DNA from: CAZEHS01 sp964649745
Lineage (GTDB): Bacteria > Bacillota > Clostridia > Peptostreptococcales > Acidaminobacteraceae
Length of the DNA: 49,617 nucleotides
Direction: 5' to 3'
Assembly (NCBI GenBank): GCA_964649745.1
Contig: CAZYQI010000024.1
Coordinates: 1-49,617, forward strand
A model generated the notes under the pieces. That model saw only the letters and a program-made list of their open reading frames with translations, was not told the origin of the DNA and searched no databases. Of this stretch, positions 32,605 through 41,635 are shown in pieces. Within the stretch, counting starts at the first letter, position 1. Each line of letters begins with the position of its first letter. A program made the translations under genes and the position numbers.

Positions 32605-32615
32605 TAAATTATGGA

Positions 32616-32642
32616 TTAGCACTCGTGTTCGACGAGTGCTAA
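32616..32642. promoter_or_regulatory. CIRCE operator (HrcA binding site)
   Basis: TTAGCACTC (32616-32624), a 9-bp spacer, GAGTGCTAA (32634-32642): a perfect CIRCE element. It shows heat-inducible HrcA control of clpB. Confidence 0.95.
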
Positions 32643-32664
32643 AAGATAAAAATGAGGTGAGGAT

Positions 32665-35253
32665 ATGGATCAGGATAAAATGACCAAGGGAACGTTAAGT
32701 GCGCTGAACAGGGCACAGATGACAGCAACGGATTATGGGAACGCCAGCATTGATCCGGAGCATATATTGATGGGCCTGGTGGATCAGCCCTCCGGATTGA
32801 TCCGGGAATTGCTGATTAAGCTGGAAGTCGAACCGGACGCTTTTATGAAAGCCACGGAGGCGATGATAGGAAGAAAGCCCAAGGTTTCAGGACAAAGGGA
32901 GCGATACCTGTCCTCCGAGGGGCAACGGGTGCTGTATCTTGCCGAAAAGCAGGCGGAAAGGCTCCAGGATGAATACATCAGCGTGGAGCATCTTTTTCTG
33001 GCGCTGATCGGGATGAACCAGAGGGAACTCAAAGAACTGTTCCGGCAGTATTCTCTTACGGAAGATGCTGTTATGAAGGTTTTAAAGACTGTCCGCGGAA
33101 ATCAGCGGGTTACCAGCGATGAGCCGGAACAAACCTACAATGTGTTGGAAAAGTACGGGTCGGATCTGGTAAAACTGGCCCGTGGCAACAAACTGGATCC
33201 GGTTATCGGTCGGGATGAAGAGATTCGGCGCACCATACGGATCCTTTCCCGGAAAACAAAGAACAATCCGGTGCTGATCGGCGAACCGGGGGTGGGAAAG
33301 ACAGCTATTGCAGAGGGGCTTGCTCACCGGATTGTAAAAGGGGACGTACCGGACAGCCTTAAGAACAAGACCATCTTCGCGTTGGATATAGGGGCTCTGA
33401 TTGCCGGAGCTAAGTTCCGGGGAGAATTTGAGGAACGGCTGAAGGCGGTGTTGGATGAAATCCGAAAAAGCGACGGGCAGATCATCCTGTTCATCGATGA
33501 GCTTCATAACATTGTGGGAGCAGGGAAAACCGAAGGGGCCATGGATGCCGGAAATATGCTGAAGCCCCTGCTGGCACGGGGGGAGCTGAACTGCATCGGT
33601 GCCACCACGTTATCGGAATACAGAAAATATATTGAAAAGGATTCGGCCCTTGAACGGCGTTTTCAGCCGGTTATGGTTCTGGAGCCCAGCGTAGAGAACA
33701 CCATCACCATCCTGCGGGGGCTTAAGGAGCGCTATGAGCTGTACCACGGGGTACGCATCAGCGATCATGCCCTGATTCAGGCCGCAGTTCTGTCGGACCG
33801 TTATATTTCGGACCGGTTCCTGCCGGACAAGGCCATCGACCTGGTGGATGAGGCCTGTGCACTGATCAAGACGGAAATTGAGTCCATGCCCTTGGAGCTG
33901 GACGAGGTTTCCCGAAAGATGATGACCATTGAAATTGAGCTGGCGGCACTGAAGAAAGAGAGCGATGCCCAGTCTGTCTCCCGAACGGAGGCGTTGAAGG
34001 AAGAGCTTGCGGAGCTAAAGGCCCGTTTCGATGCCATGAGCGCCCAGTGGCAAAACGAAAAATCCGCGGTGGATAGGGTAACGGCCCTTAAGGCCGATAT
34101 CGACTCCGTTCAAATGGATATTGAGCGGGCGGAGCGGGAGTATGATCTGAATCGGGCGGCGGAACTGAAATACGGCAAGCTGCCGGCCCTTCAGAAGGAG
34201 CTGGAGGCCTTAAGCTCTGTGGAGGCGGAGATCGAGGAAGAGCGTCTTGTCCGGGAGGTGGTCACCGCAGAAGAGATAGCAGGGATTGTTTCCCGCTGGA
34301 CAGGTATCCCCCTGGAGCGTCTGGTTGAGGGAGAAAGGGAAAAGCTTCTGAACCTGGATGAAATGCTTCATAAGCGGATAATCGGGCAGGATGAAGCGGT
34401 GGAAAAGGTTGCGGATGCCATCCTTCGTTCCCGGGCCGGGATAAAGGATCCGTCCAAGCCCATCGGTTCCTTTCTATTCCTGGGCCCCACCGGGGTAGGC
34501 AAAACCGAGCTGGCAAAGGCGCTGGCGGAACAGCTTTTTGATTCTGAGCAGAATATGATCCGTATCGATATGAGCGAGTACATGGAGCGGCATACTGTGG
34601 CACGGCTGATAGGAGCTCCTCCGGGCTATGTGGGCTATGAGGAGGGGGGCCAGCTTACGGAGGCCGTTCGCCGCAAGCAGTACACGGTGATCCTGTTCGA
34701 TGAGGTGGAAAAGGCCCACCCGGACGTGTTCAATGTGCTGCTGCAGGTTCTGGATGACGGACGTATAACCGATGCCCAGGGTCGCACAGTGGATTTCAAG
34801 AACACCATCATCATCATGACCTCGAATCTGGGCTCCGAGCATCTGCTCACCGGAATTGACGAGAGTGGAGAAATCACTGCCGAGGCAAGGGCAGCCATTG
34901 ATGTCGCTTTGCACGGGCATTTCAGACCGGAGTTCCTGAACCGGCTTGATGAAGTGGTGCTTTATAAGCCCCTCACCAAGGGTGAAATGATGAAGATCAT
35001 TGACTTGCTCACTGCTGATATCGGGAAACGCTTGACGGAGAGGCAACTGACTTTAGCCCTTACCCAAGGGGCGAAACAGTTTGTTTTAGATCAAGCCTAT
35101 GACATTCACTACGGAGCAAGGCCGCTTAAGCGGTTCCTGCAGAAGCATGTGGAAACCATGCTGGCCAAGGCCATCATCAAGGGAGATGTGCCGGACGGAA
35201 GTTGTGTAGTCATTGACAGCGATGGCAAATCCCTTGTTCTGGGACTTGAATAA
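32665..35253 (+). CDS. clpB: ClpB disaggregase (Hsp100)
   Basis: 862 aa hexameric AAA+ chaperone that rescues aggregated proteins with DnaK. Order: ClpN repeats (about 1-145), NBD1 with Walker A GEPGVGKTAIAEGLA (about 206), a long coiled-coil middle domain (about 405-530) that separates ClpB from ClpC and ClpA, and NBD2 with Walker A GPTGVGKTELAKALA (about 610) and Walker B VILFDEVEKAHPD. The conserved pore loop GAKFRGEFEERLK is intact. AGGTGAGG precedes the ATG. Perfect CIRCE upstream means HrcA regulation. The next small membrane gene follows 56 bp later. Confidence 0.95.
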   Translation: MDQDKMTKGTLSALNRAQMTATDYGNASIDPEHILMGLVDQPSGLIRELLIKLEVEPDAFMKATEAMIGRKPKVSGQRERYLSSEGQRVLYLAEKQAERLQDEYISVEHLFLALIGMNQRELKELFRQYSLTEDAVMKVLKTVRGNQRVTSDEPEQTYNVLEKYGSDLVKLARGNKLDPVIGRDEEIRRTIRILSRKTKNNPVLIGEPGVGKTAIAEGLAHRIVKGDVPDSLKNKTIFALDIGALIAGAKFRGEFEERLKAVLDEIRKSDGQIILFIDELHNIVGAGKTEGAMDAGNMLKPLLARGELNCIGATTLSEYRKYIEKDSALERRFQPVMVLEPSVENTITILRGLKERYELYHGVRISDHALIQAAVLSDRYISDRFLPDKAIDLVDEACALIKTEIESMPLELDEVSRKMMTIEIELAALKKESDAQSVSRTEALKEELAELKARFDAMSAQWQNEKSAVDRVTALKADIDSVQMDIERAEREYDLNRAAELKYGKLPALQKELEALSSVEAEIEEERLVREVVTAEEIAGIVSRWTGIPLERLVEGEREKLLNLDEMLHKRIIGQDEAVEKVADAILRSRAGIKDPSKPIGSFLFLGPTGVGKTELAKALAEQLFDSEQNMIRIDMSEYMERHTVARLIGAPPGYVGYEEGGQLTEAVRRKQYTVILFDEVEKAHPDVFNVLLQVLDDGRITDAQGRTVDFKNTIIIMTSNLGSEHLLTGIDESGEITAEARAAIDVALHGHFRPEFLNRLDEVVLYKPLTKGEMMKIIDLLTADIGKRLTERQLTLALTQGAKQFVLDQAYDIHYGARPLKRFLQKHVETMLAKAIIKGDVPDGSCVVIDSDGKSLVLGLE

Positions 35254-35309
35254 TCCATCCGCCTGAAATAGAATGGACTGGGACCATGGTCCCGGGAGGC
35301 TATACAGGG

Positions 35310-35693
35310 ATGAATTTTTTCAATTACCGAAAAGAGATGTTTAGAAAATACCTGCTGTTCATGGTTCCGGCCATGCTTATCGCCGCCAAGGGATTTGCCG
35401 ACCTTTGGATTTCGGGCAGCGACCAGCCATGGCTGGCATTGACAGTACTGGCTCTGGCCAATGTTATGGCGCTTATGGATCTGACCTTGGTATCTGCGGC
35501 GGTGTACCTTTTAAAACGCAGCTTTTGGATACCGCCATGCAGGCTGATTGTCCTTATAACGGGAATGGAGCTCTATTTCAGACACTCCCTGGGGAGAACC
35601 TCCGGTGTGAGAGAGCTTGCAGTGCCGGTGGCGGTCTGGCTTCTTTGGAGCGTTCTTGCCTACCGTTCAAGAAAAGAGCCGGAACGATTGTAA
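35310..35693 (+). CDS. Small membrane protein of unknown function
   Basis: 127 aa with three or four hydrophobic segments (MVPAMLIAAKGFADLWI; LALTVLALANVMALMDLTL; RLIVLITGMELYF; LAVPVAVWLLWSVLA) and a basic C-terminus. GGGAGG with a 10-bp gap points to the ATG at 35310 rather than the ATG at 35286. It lies 56 bp after clpB and before a terminator, so it is probably co-transcribed with clpB under heat-shock control. No family recognised. Confidence 0.7.
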   Translation: MNFFNYRKEMFRKYLLFMVPAMLIAAKGFADLWISGSDQPWLALTVLALANVMALMDLTLVSAAVYLLKRSFWIPPCRLIVLITGMELYFRHSLGRTSGVRELAVPVAVWLLWSVLAYRSRKEPERL

Positions 35694-35722
35694 TCCTGTT
35701 TGCTGAATACTCAGAAATAATG

Positions 35723-35762
35723 AGCCCTGAACGGAAGTAAACATTCCGCTCAGGGCTTTTCC
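35723..35762 (+). terminator. Terminator after the clpB transcript
   Basis: AGCCCTGA with CAGGGCT and CGGAA with TTCCG form a stem with a small internal loop, followed by TTTTCC. Confidence 0.85.
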
Positions 35763-35879
35763 ATAGGGGCCAGGGCGTTCCTAAGCCGGTATTTATGCTA
35801 AAATGGTAGGGAGCGTATCCTATGTCACTCTGTTTGAAAATCCGCCCCGAGGTTTCTTGTAATCGGGAAAGGAGTCCTT

Positions 35880-37214
35880 ATGGCGCTTAATTTTTCTTTG
35901 GCGGCTGTCTTCATATTGCTCTTGTTCAGTTCCCTGAACGGGATAACGATCCTGTATCCTCTGACAGCCGGGCTGATGCTGTTTATCCTGCTGTCACTCC
36001 GACAAGGGTTTTCCGCAGCTGAGATTTCCCGTATGATTGTCTTCGGGATCCGAAAGCCCTCTAAAATATATGAAATCCTGATTTTAGTGGGAGCATCGGT
36101 ATCCCTTTGGATGGCATGCGGAACGGTGCCGTTTTTTATCTATCACGGACTCAGCCTCATTGCTCCCGAGTACTTTGTCGTTTCGGTTTTCGTTCTTACC
36201 TGCCTGATGGGAATAGGAATAGGCTCCTCCGTGGGGATATCAGGAATCATCGGTGTGGTATTCATGGTTATGGCAAGGGCCGGAGGGGTGGATCCCAACC
36301 TCACTGCCGGAGCCATCATCACGGCGGCCTACTTTTGTGAGCGGTCCACACCGCTTTCCTCCTGCGCGAACCTGGTGGCCGTCTTAGCGGAAACCGATCT
36401 CTACAGCTATATGAAAAGACTGTTTATCAGCACATGGATTCCTTTTGCAATTACGACTGGATTATATCTCTTCTTCTCGTTACAGAACCCACTTCATGGT
36501 GATTTTAATGGTGTGACGGCGGATATTTCAGCACTTTTCAGCTTGTCGGGCTTTGTGATCATTCCGGCGTTAACGGTGCTGATATGCGTGGTGTTCAGGG
36601 CGGATGTAAGGCTGACCCTGGGCCTGGGGATACTGACTGCTGGCGCGGTAGGGGTGGCGGTTCAGGGGCAGCATCCCATGGAAATGCTAAGCATCATGAT
36701 AACGGGGTATGAATCTCCTTCTGGAGGTGCCGTGGCGTCTCACCTGCAAAGTGGCGGGATACTGGGGATGGCACGTCCCATCATGGTTGTTGTTGTGGCT
36801 GCGGCCTACTCCGGCATATTTGAAGGAACCCGGATGCTGATCCGATTTGAGGAAAACGTCGCTAAGCTGGTTCACGGCTTAGGAAGGTTCGCTGCCATGA
36901 TCGTTACCAGCATTGTCAGTTCCTGTTTCGGATGCAGCCAAACCTTCGCAATCATCACGACCCATCAGTTCATGACCCCTTACTATCCCCAAACACCGGA
37001 AGGCAGGTCTGAGGAAGGTCAAGATATCGGCAACACCGCGGTGCTAATCCCGGGTCTTATCCCCTGGAATGTGGCGTTCTCCATCCCGGCAGCAATCCTT
37101 TCGGTGGATGCGCGGTGCATACCCTATGCGTTTTTTCTGTATTTGGTTCCTCTCTTCATTTTGGGCAGCGAAAATCTGAAAAGGATGCGAGGTGAAAACG
37201 GATGTACGAAATAA
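35880..37214 (+). CDS. NhaC-family-like antiporter
   Basis: 444 aa, about 11 membrane spans. The layout follows NhaC Na+/H+ antiporters: SSVGISGIIGVVFMVMARAGG then a GAIITAAYF segment. At the usual GDKMSPLSDTTNLA motif the sequence reads CERSTPLSSCANLVA, so a normally conserved Asp is replaced by Ser; the transported ion or metabolite may therefore differ. Other marks are GGAVASHLQSGG and SCFGCSQTFAIITTHQ. Starts behind AAAGGAG. Overlaps the FHA gene by 13 bp. Confidence 0.75.
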   Translation: MALNFSLAAVFILLLFSSLNGITILYPLTAGLMLFILLSLRQGFSAAEISRMIVFGIRKPSKIYEILILVGASVSLWMACGTVPFFIYHGLSLIAPEYFVVSVFVLTCLMGIGIGSSVGISGIIGVVFMVMARAGGVDPNLTAGAIITAAYFCERSTPLSSCANLVAVLAETDLYSYMKRLFISTWIPFAITTGLYLFFSLQNPLHGDFNGVTADISALFSLSGFVIIPALTVLICVVFRADVRLTLGLGILTAGAVGVAVQGQHPMEMLSIMITGYESPSGGAVASHLQSGGILGMARPIMVVVVAAAYSGIFEGTRMLIRFEENVAKLVHGLGRFAAMIVTSIVSSCFGCSQTFAIITTHQFMTPYYPQTPEGRSEEGQDIGNTAVLIPGLIPWNVAFSIPAAILSVDARCIPYAFFLYLVPLFILGSENLKRMRGENGCTK

Positions 37215-37648
37215 TGTCCCTGATAACGAAATATGTCCTGGCGATTGTGATCTACATCTTCATATTCCGGATTGTTAAGCTGATTTATCTGGACATCAAG
37301 GCCATTACCGCCGAAGAGAATGCGGTGGCCCTTTTGCCTCATTTCAAGCTTCTCACACCGGCGGTGGGAAAAAACGGGGAGGCCGTATCGGAGCTGTACC
37401 CCCTTACGCGTCCGATGACATTGATCGGAAGAGGAGCGAAGTGTGATATCGTACTGCTTGACCAGTATATGTCTTCGGAGCACGCCCGGGTGGAACGGCA
37501 GCAGGACCACTATTATATTGAGGATCTTAAGAGCGCCAACGGCACCCTTGTCAACAACGGCAGACTCGCAGAGCGTACAGAACTGAAGAACGGAGACAGG
37601 ATAGCCATGGGTGGCATGGTGCTGCTCTTTTCAGAGGGTGGCAGGTGA
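37202..37648 (+). CDS. Membrane-anchored FHA-domain protein
   Basis: 148 aa. A single N-terminal membrane span (YVLAIVIYIFIFRIVKLIY) is followed by a cytoplasmic FHA domain (about 70-145) with the phosphothreonine-binding residues in IGRGAKCDIVL, SSEHARVE and KSANGTLVNN. It would recruit a Ser/Thr-phosphorylated partner to the cell-wall machinery encoded next. GAGGTGAAAACGG precedes the ATG. FHA-SEDS-PBP operons occur in actinobacteria and Clostridia alongside PASTA kinases. Confidence 0.88.
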   Translation: MYEIMSLITKYVLAIVIYIFIFRIVKLIYLDIKAITAEENAVALLPHFKLLTPAVGKNGEAVSELYPLTRPMTLIGRGAKCDIVLLDQYMSSEHARVERQQDHYYIEDLKSANGTLVNNGRLAERTELKNGDRIAMGGMVLLFSEGGR

Positions 37649-37649
37649 T

Positions 37650-38933
37650 ATGATGAGAGAGTCACGGAGCAGAGCAAAAATCACCGTACTGGGTCCAATT
37701 CATATGGTGGCCATTGTGGACCTGGGGTTGTTCTCCCTGCTGTCTGTCCGAGGGGACGTATTCGATCCGAAGGCCCTGATGCTGGGTATAGCCATGGCCC
37801 TTTTGGCGTATGCAACCAGCTTTGCCCTTGAACGGTTTCGAATGGGAGATTCTTATATTTGCGCCATCGTTTCCATGCTGGTGAGTCTGGGGCTGATGAT
37901 GCAATATCGCCTTTCTCCTGAGACCGGATTCAGGCAGTTTGTGTGGTTCCTGACCGGTACCGCCGTATTTTTGGGAGTGAACGCCCTTTATTCCAAGTAT
38001 CATGACAAATTTCGCTCGGTGTGGCTATTCTATGGAGCCATCATCGCCCTGTTCCTTATCACACTGGTTCTAGGTACGGAGCTGAAAGGCGCCCGCAACT
38101 GGATTGTTCTCGGAGGCATTACCGTTCAGCCCTCCGAATTCATAAAGATACTCTTCGTTTTCTTTATGGCGGCCTACTGTACGGATCCGGAACGCCTGAG
38201 GTTCAGGGTTTCCAATCGCAGCATCGGGCCCAAATGGGTGCTGATGGGGCTTGTGTTTGCCCTATTGGGACTGTTTGCCGTGCAGAGAGAATTTGGAACG
38301 GCCCTCTTGGTATTTATGGTCTACGTATCGTTTCTTTATGTGTTCGAGCGGGGCATACTGTTTCCTCTGGGAAATACCGTATTGGCAGGGGCCGGCGCAG
38401 CTGTGGCCTTTCAGTTCGCACATCACCTTCAGGTGAGACTGGAAACCTGGCTGGATCCGTGGGCCGATATTGCCGGAAAGGGGTATCAGATCACCCAATC
38501 CCTTTTTGCCATCGGAACGGGAAGCTTTTTTGGAACAGGCATCGGACTTGGGCATCCTGAGTATATACCGGCAGTCCATACGGACTTCATTTTTGCCGCC
38601 CTTTGCGAGGAAACCGGTATTTTCGGGGGCATCGCGGTCATGCTCCTCTTTTTCCTTCTGGTCTACAGGGGAATCAAGATCGCCCTCCGACTGCAGGAGC
38701 GGTTTTCGAAAGCGGTGGCCTTCGGTCTGACCATCACCCTGGGATACCAGACCTTCATCATCATCGGGGGCGTAATCAAGCTGATTCCCCTCACGGGGAT
38801 CACCCTGCCCTTTGTAAGCTACGGAGGCTCTTCCCTGCTTGCCAGCTATATCACCCTGGGTATGCTTCAAGCCCTTTCGGGGCCTGTTCTGCGAAAGGAG
38901 GCAGCTGCCAGTGAAAATGGATTCGACCAATAG
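37650..38933 (+). CDS. SEDS-family peptidoglycan glycosyltransferase (FtsW/RodA)
   Basis: 427 aa with about ten membrane spans. Typical SEDS segments: KGARNWIVLGGITVQPSE, AVQREFGTALLVFMVY, KGYQITQSLFAIGTG, HTDFIFAALCEETG and TLPFVSYGGSSLL. It polymerises lipid II glycan strands with the class B PBP encoded next. The start at 37650, one base after the FHA stop, is set by GGTGGCAGGTGAT and the family start; a longer frame from 37611 would lie inside the FHA gene. Overlaps the PBP gene by 23 bp. Divisional or elongation role cannot be decided from sequence alone. Confidence 0.9.
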   Translation: MMRESRSRAKITVLGPIHMVAIVDLGLFSLLSVRGDVFDPKALMLGIAMALLAYATSFALERFRMGDSYICAIVSMLVSLGLMMQYRLSPETGFRQFVWFLTGTAVFLGVNALYSKYHDKFRSVWLFYGAIIALFLITLVLGTELKGARNWIVLGGITVQPSEFIKILFVFFMAAYCTDPERLRFRVSNRSIGPKWVLMGLVFALLGLFAVQREFGTALLVFMVYVSFLYVFERGILFPLGNTVLAGAGAAVAFQFAHHLQVRLETWLDPWADIAGKGYQITQSLFAIGTGSFFGTGIGLGHPEYIPAVHTDFIFAALCEETGIFGGIAVMLLFFLLVYRGIKIALRLQERFSKAVAFGLTITLGYQTFIIIGGVIKLIPLTGITLPFVSYGGSSLLASYITLGMLQALSGPVLRKEAAASENGFDQ

Positions 38934-40335
38934 AAGGGTCTTGCATGTCTTTATTGCCATCGGACTCCTGTTTGCATCCATGGCGGGGTCCCTTACGTGG
39001 TTCGAGCTGTGGGGAAAAACCTCCATCATGACAAGCTCTTTTAACCGGAGACTTCAAGCGGAGGAGGCTCAGATACTCAGAGGAAGCATCCTGGACAGAA
39101 GCGGCAAAATAGTGGCCCAAACAACAGAAAAAGACGGCGTTAAAACCCGGGTATATCCCTTCAAGAATCTTTACACCCACGTTATCGGCTACAATTCCCA
39201 AACCTACGGGAAGACACTGATTGAAGCCCGTTACAACGATGCCTTGCTGGGGCTGGACGCCATGGAGCTTATCGATCGGGCGAAAAATCTTATTTCCGGC
39301 GAGAAACGGGTGGGAAACAATCTTAACCTGACCATCGACAATGTCCTTCAGAAGAAAGCCCGGGATTTGCTTGGAAAGAGCAGAGGCGCGGTAGTGGCCC
39401 TGAACCCCAAAACCGGGGAGGTGCTGGCCATGGTCAGCACTCCGGATTTCGATCCCAACGAAGGCAAATTGGAGGAAAAATGGCCAGTCCTTGTTGAAGA
39501 TGAGAACAGCCCCCTCATGCCCAGGGCGGTTATGGGTCTTTATCCTCCAGGCTCCACCTTCAAGGTGGTTACAGCAGCGGCAGCCATCGAAGCCGGGTTG
39601 GGCGATACGACATTCGATGACAAAGGCAGTGTGGTGATAGACGGTAAAACTTTCAGCAACCATTCGGGGAAGGTCTATGGTGAAATCGCCATGCCAAAGG
39701 CCCTGGCAGTATCCAGCAACGTCTATTTCTCGCAACTGGCGGACTTGATCGGTGCAAAGAATTTGACAGAAAAAGCGGCAGAAGCAGGGATTGGCAATGA
39801 CTTCCCCTTTGATATCCCCCTAACTGCCAGCCGGATAGGGGGCCCCGAGATGGGGAAAACGGAGCTGGCAGCCACGGGCATCGGTCAGGGCAAGCTGATG
39901 GTGACTCCCCTTCAGATGGCCCTGATTAGCGCGGGCATAGCCAATGGCGGCGTGATTATGAAGCCGTATCTGGTGGGCGGCACTTCAGACGAAGGAGGCA
40001 AGGTCCTTAAAACAACAAAGCCCCAGTCCTTATATACCTTCACCGATCCGGATACCGCTGACATTCTGACGGATATGATGGTGGGTGTTGTGAAAAGCGG
40101 TACCGGCACAAAGGCAAGGATTTCAGGGACGACGGTGGCGGGAAAAACCGGAACGGCTCAGAATGAGAAAAGCGCCCAGGGTGAGGGCTTCGACCACGCC
40201 TGGTTCATAGGCTTTGCCCCGGCAGAGGACACGGAGATCGCCGTAGCGGTGATTTTGGAGTATCAGGGCAAGGGCGGCGGTCAAGCAGCAGCTCCCATAG
40301 CGGGGAAAGTGATGAGTACATGGCTGAAGCGGTGA
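38911..40335 (+). CDS. Class B penicillin-binding protein (transpeptidase)
   Basis: 474 aa. An N-terminal span (RVLHVFIAIGLLFASM), a pedestal domain and a C-terminal transpeptidase domain with the three catalytic motifs in order: STFK (in YPPGSTFKVV), SSN (in AVSSNVYF) and KTGT (in GKTGTAQN). AAAGGAGG decides the GTG at 38911; the frame is open further upstream inside the SEDS gene. It pairs with the SEDS glycosyltransferase to build peptidoglycan. No PASTA domains. Confidence 0.92.
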   Translation: MKMDSTNRRVLHVFIAIGLLFASMAGSLTWFELWGKTSIMTSSFNRRLQAEEAQILRGSILDRSGKIVAQTTEKDGVKTRVYPFKNLYTHVIGYNSQTYGKTLIEARYNDALLGLDAMELIDRAKNLISGEKRVGNNLNLTIDNVLQKKARDLLGKSRGAVVALNPKTGEVLAMVSTPDFDPNEGKLEEKWPVLVEDENSPLMPRAVMGLYPPGSTFKVVTAAAAIEAGLGDTTFDDKGSVVIDGKTFSNHSGKVYGEIAMPKALAVSSNVYFSQLADLIGAKNLTEKAAEAGIGNDFPFDIPLTASRIGGPEMGKTELAATGIGQGKLMVTPLQMALISAGIANGGVIMKPYLVGGTSDEGGKVLKTTKPQSLYTFTDPDTADILTDMMVGVVKSGTGTKARISGTTVAGKTGTAQNEKSAQGEGFDHAWFIGFAPAEDTEIAVAVILEYQGKGGGQAAAPIAGKVMSTWLKR

Positions 40336-40368
40336 CGACAAAACGGCAACTAACAGGAGGAATTTAAG

Positions 40369-40656
40369 ATGTTCGCATTGATATCCAAGTATGTGAAACC
40401 TATGGAAATAATCGATGAACTTTTGGAAGAGCACAGAGCATATCTGGATCGCTACTACCGAACCGGCCATTTTATCTGTTCGGGACGACAGGAGCCCAGG
40501 GTAGGTGGAGTGATTTTATGCAAGGGGGGAGACCGGGCTGAAGTGGAAGCGATCATTGCGGAAGATCCCTTTGCTATCGCAGGGGCGGCTGAATATGAAA
40601 TCATTGAAATGATTCCAACGAAGTATGCGGATGGACTTGAGAATTTCATACTATGA
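40369..40656 (+). CDS. YCII-domain protein
   Basis: 95 aa, single YCII-type ferredoxin-like fold: FALISKYVKPMEIIDELLEE at the start, a central GGVILCKGG strand, and FAIAGAAEYEII. Behind AGGAGGAATTTAAG. Enzymatic role unknown. It is separated from the lsr locus by a bidirectional terminator. Confidence 0.78.
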   Translation: MFALISKYVKPMEIIDELLEEHRAYLDRYYRTGHFICSGRQEPRVGGVILCKGGDRAEVEAIIAEDPFAIAGAAEYEIIEMIPTKYADGLENFIL

Positions 40657-40669
40657 TTGAAACATACAG

Positions 40670-40714
40670 ATAAAAAGGTGATGGCCTCCGTTTTGGAGGC
40701 CATCACCTTTTTAT
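40670..40714. terminator. Bidirectional terminator
   Basis: Symmetric stem of about 19 bp (40671-40689 with 40695-40713) with T-tracts on both strands. Ends the YCII transcript and the lsrF operon. Confidence 0.92.
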
Positions 40715-40720
40715 CTTATA

Positions 40721-41608
40721 CTACTTCGTATTCAACAAATCCTGATAAAGTTCGAAGCCTTGCACCCCTGTGAGCCCTTCGTGAACAATGCCCTTCAAAG
40801 CCTTGACCATGGCTTTAGGATCCTGGGACTGGAAAATGTTGCGCCCCATGTCTACTCCTGCGGCACCTTCTGCAATTGCCCGATAACTCATTTCCAGAGC
40901 TTCGTTTTCCGGCAGCTTCTTGCCTCCGGCGATAACAATGGGGATTGGGCAAGATGCCGTTACCGTTTCAAAATCCTCGCTATAGTAGCATTTCACAATT
41001 TGGGCTCCCATTTCAGCGATGATGCGGGTAGCCAAGCGAAAGTACTGAGGGGTCCGTGCCATCTCTTTACCGACCGCGACAACGCCCATGGTGGGGATGC
41101 CATATCTGTTTCCGGCATTGACGGCTTGGCTGAGGTTGTCGATGGAGCTCTTTTGCCCGGCGGAACCGATAAACACCTGCATGGCCATACAGGTGGCGTT
41201 CATGCGGATGGCCTCTTCGATATCCACGCTGAGAACCTCGTGGCTGAGATCATCATCAAGGATGGAGGAACCGGAGGTGCAGCGCAGGGCTACGGCCTTA
41301 TCCCAGCCGTAATCGGGGCGAACGCTGGAACGCAGGGCGCCCCGAGTGGCCATCAGAACATCGATATCCTCGACCAAAGATGGAATGGCCAGGTCCATTC
41401 GCTCCAAGCCGGAAATAGGGCCCAGAAAATAGCCGTGGTCAAAGGCCAGCATCAGGGTATTTCCGCTTTTGGGATTGAATATTTTTGCGAGGCGATTTTT
41501 CATGCCCCAGTCGTAATGATCAGCACCTTTTACATAAAAATTTTGATGGGCAACGGGGATTCCGAGGCCGTAATCTTTGGTTGAAACCATACCGTCTTTG
41601 TCTGCCAT
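40721..41608 (-). CDS. lsrF: 3-hydroxy-5-phosphonooxypentane-2,4-dione thiolase LsrF
   Basis: 295 aa class I aldolase-fold enzyme, last gene of the minus-strand lsr operon. It performs the final thiolase step in AI-2 degradation, releasing acetyl-CoA and dihydroxyacetone phosphate. The family segments are clear: MLAFDHGYFLGP, the Lys region GAQIVKCYYSEDFE, PIPIVIAGGKKLPENEA and GVDMGRNIFQSQDP. Behind AAAGGAGGACAAAGAC. Confidence 0.93.
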   Translation of the reverse strand: MADKDGMVSTKDYGLGIPVAHQNFYVKGADHYDWGMKNRLAKIFNPKSGNTLMLAFDHGYFLGPISGLERMDLAIPSLVEDIDVLMATRGALRSSVRPDYGWDKAVALRCTSGSSILDDDLSHEVLSVDIEEAIRMNATCMAMQVFIGSAGQKSSIDNLSQAVNAGNRYGIPTMGVVAVGKEMARTPQYFRLATRIIAEMGAQIVKCYYSEDFETVTASCPIPIVIAGGKKLPENEALEMSYRAIAEGAAGVDMGRNIFQSQDPKAMVKALKGIVHEGLTGVQGFELYQDLLNTK

Positions 41609-41635
41609 GTCTTTGTCCTCCTTTAGGGATGTAGG

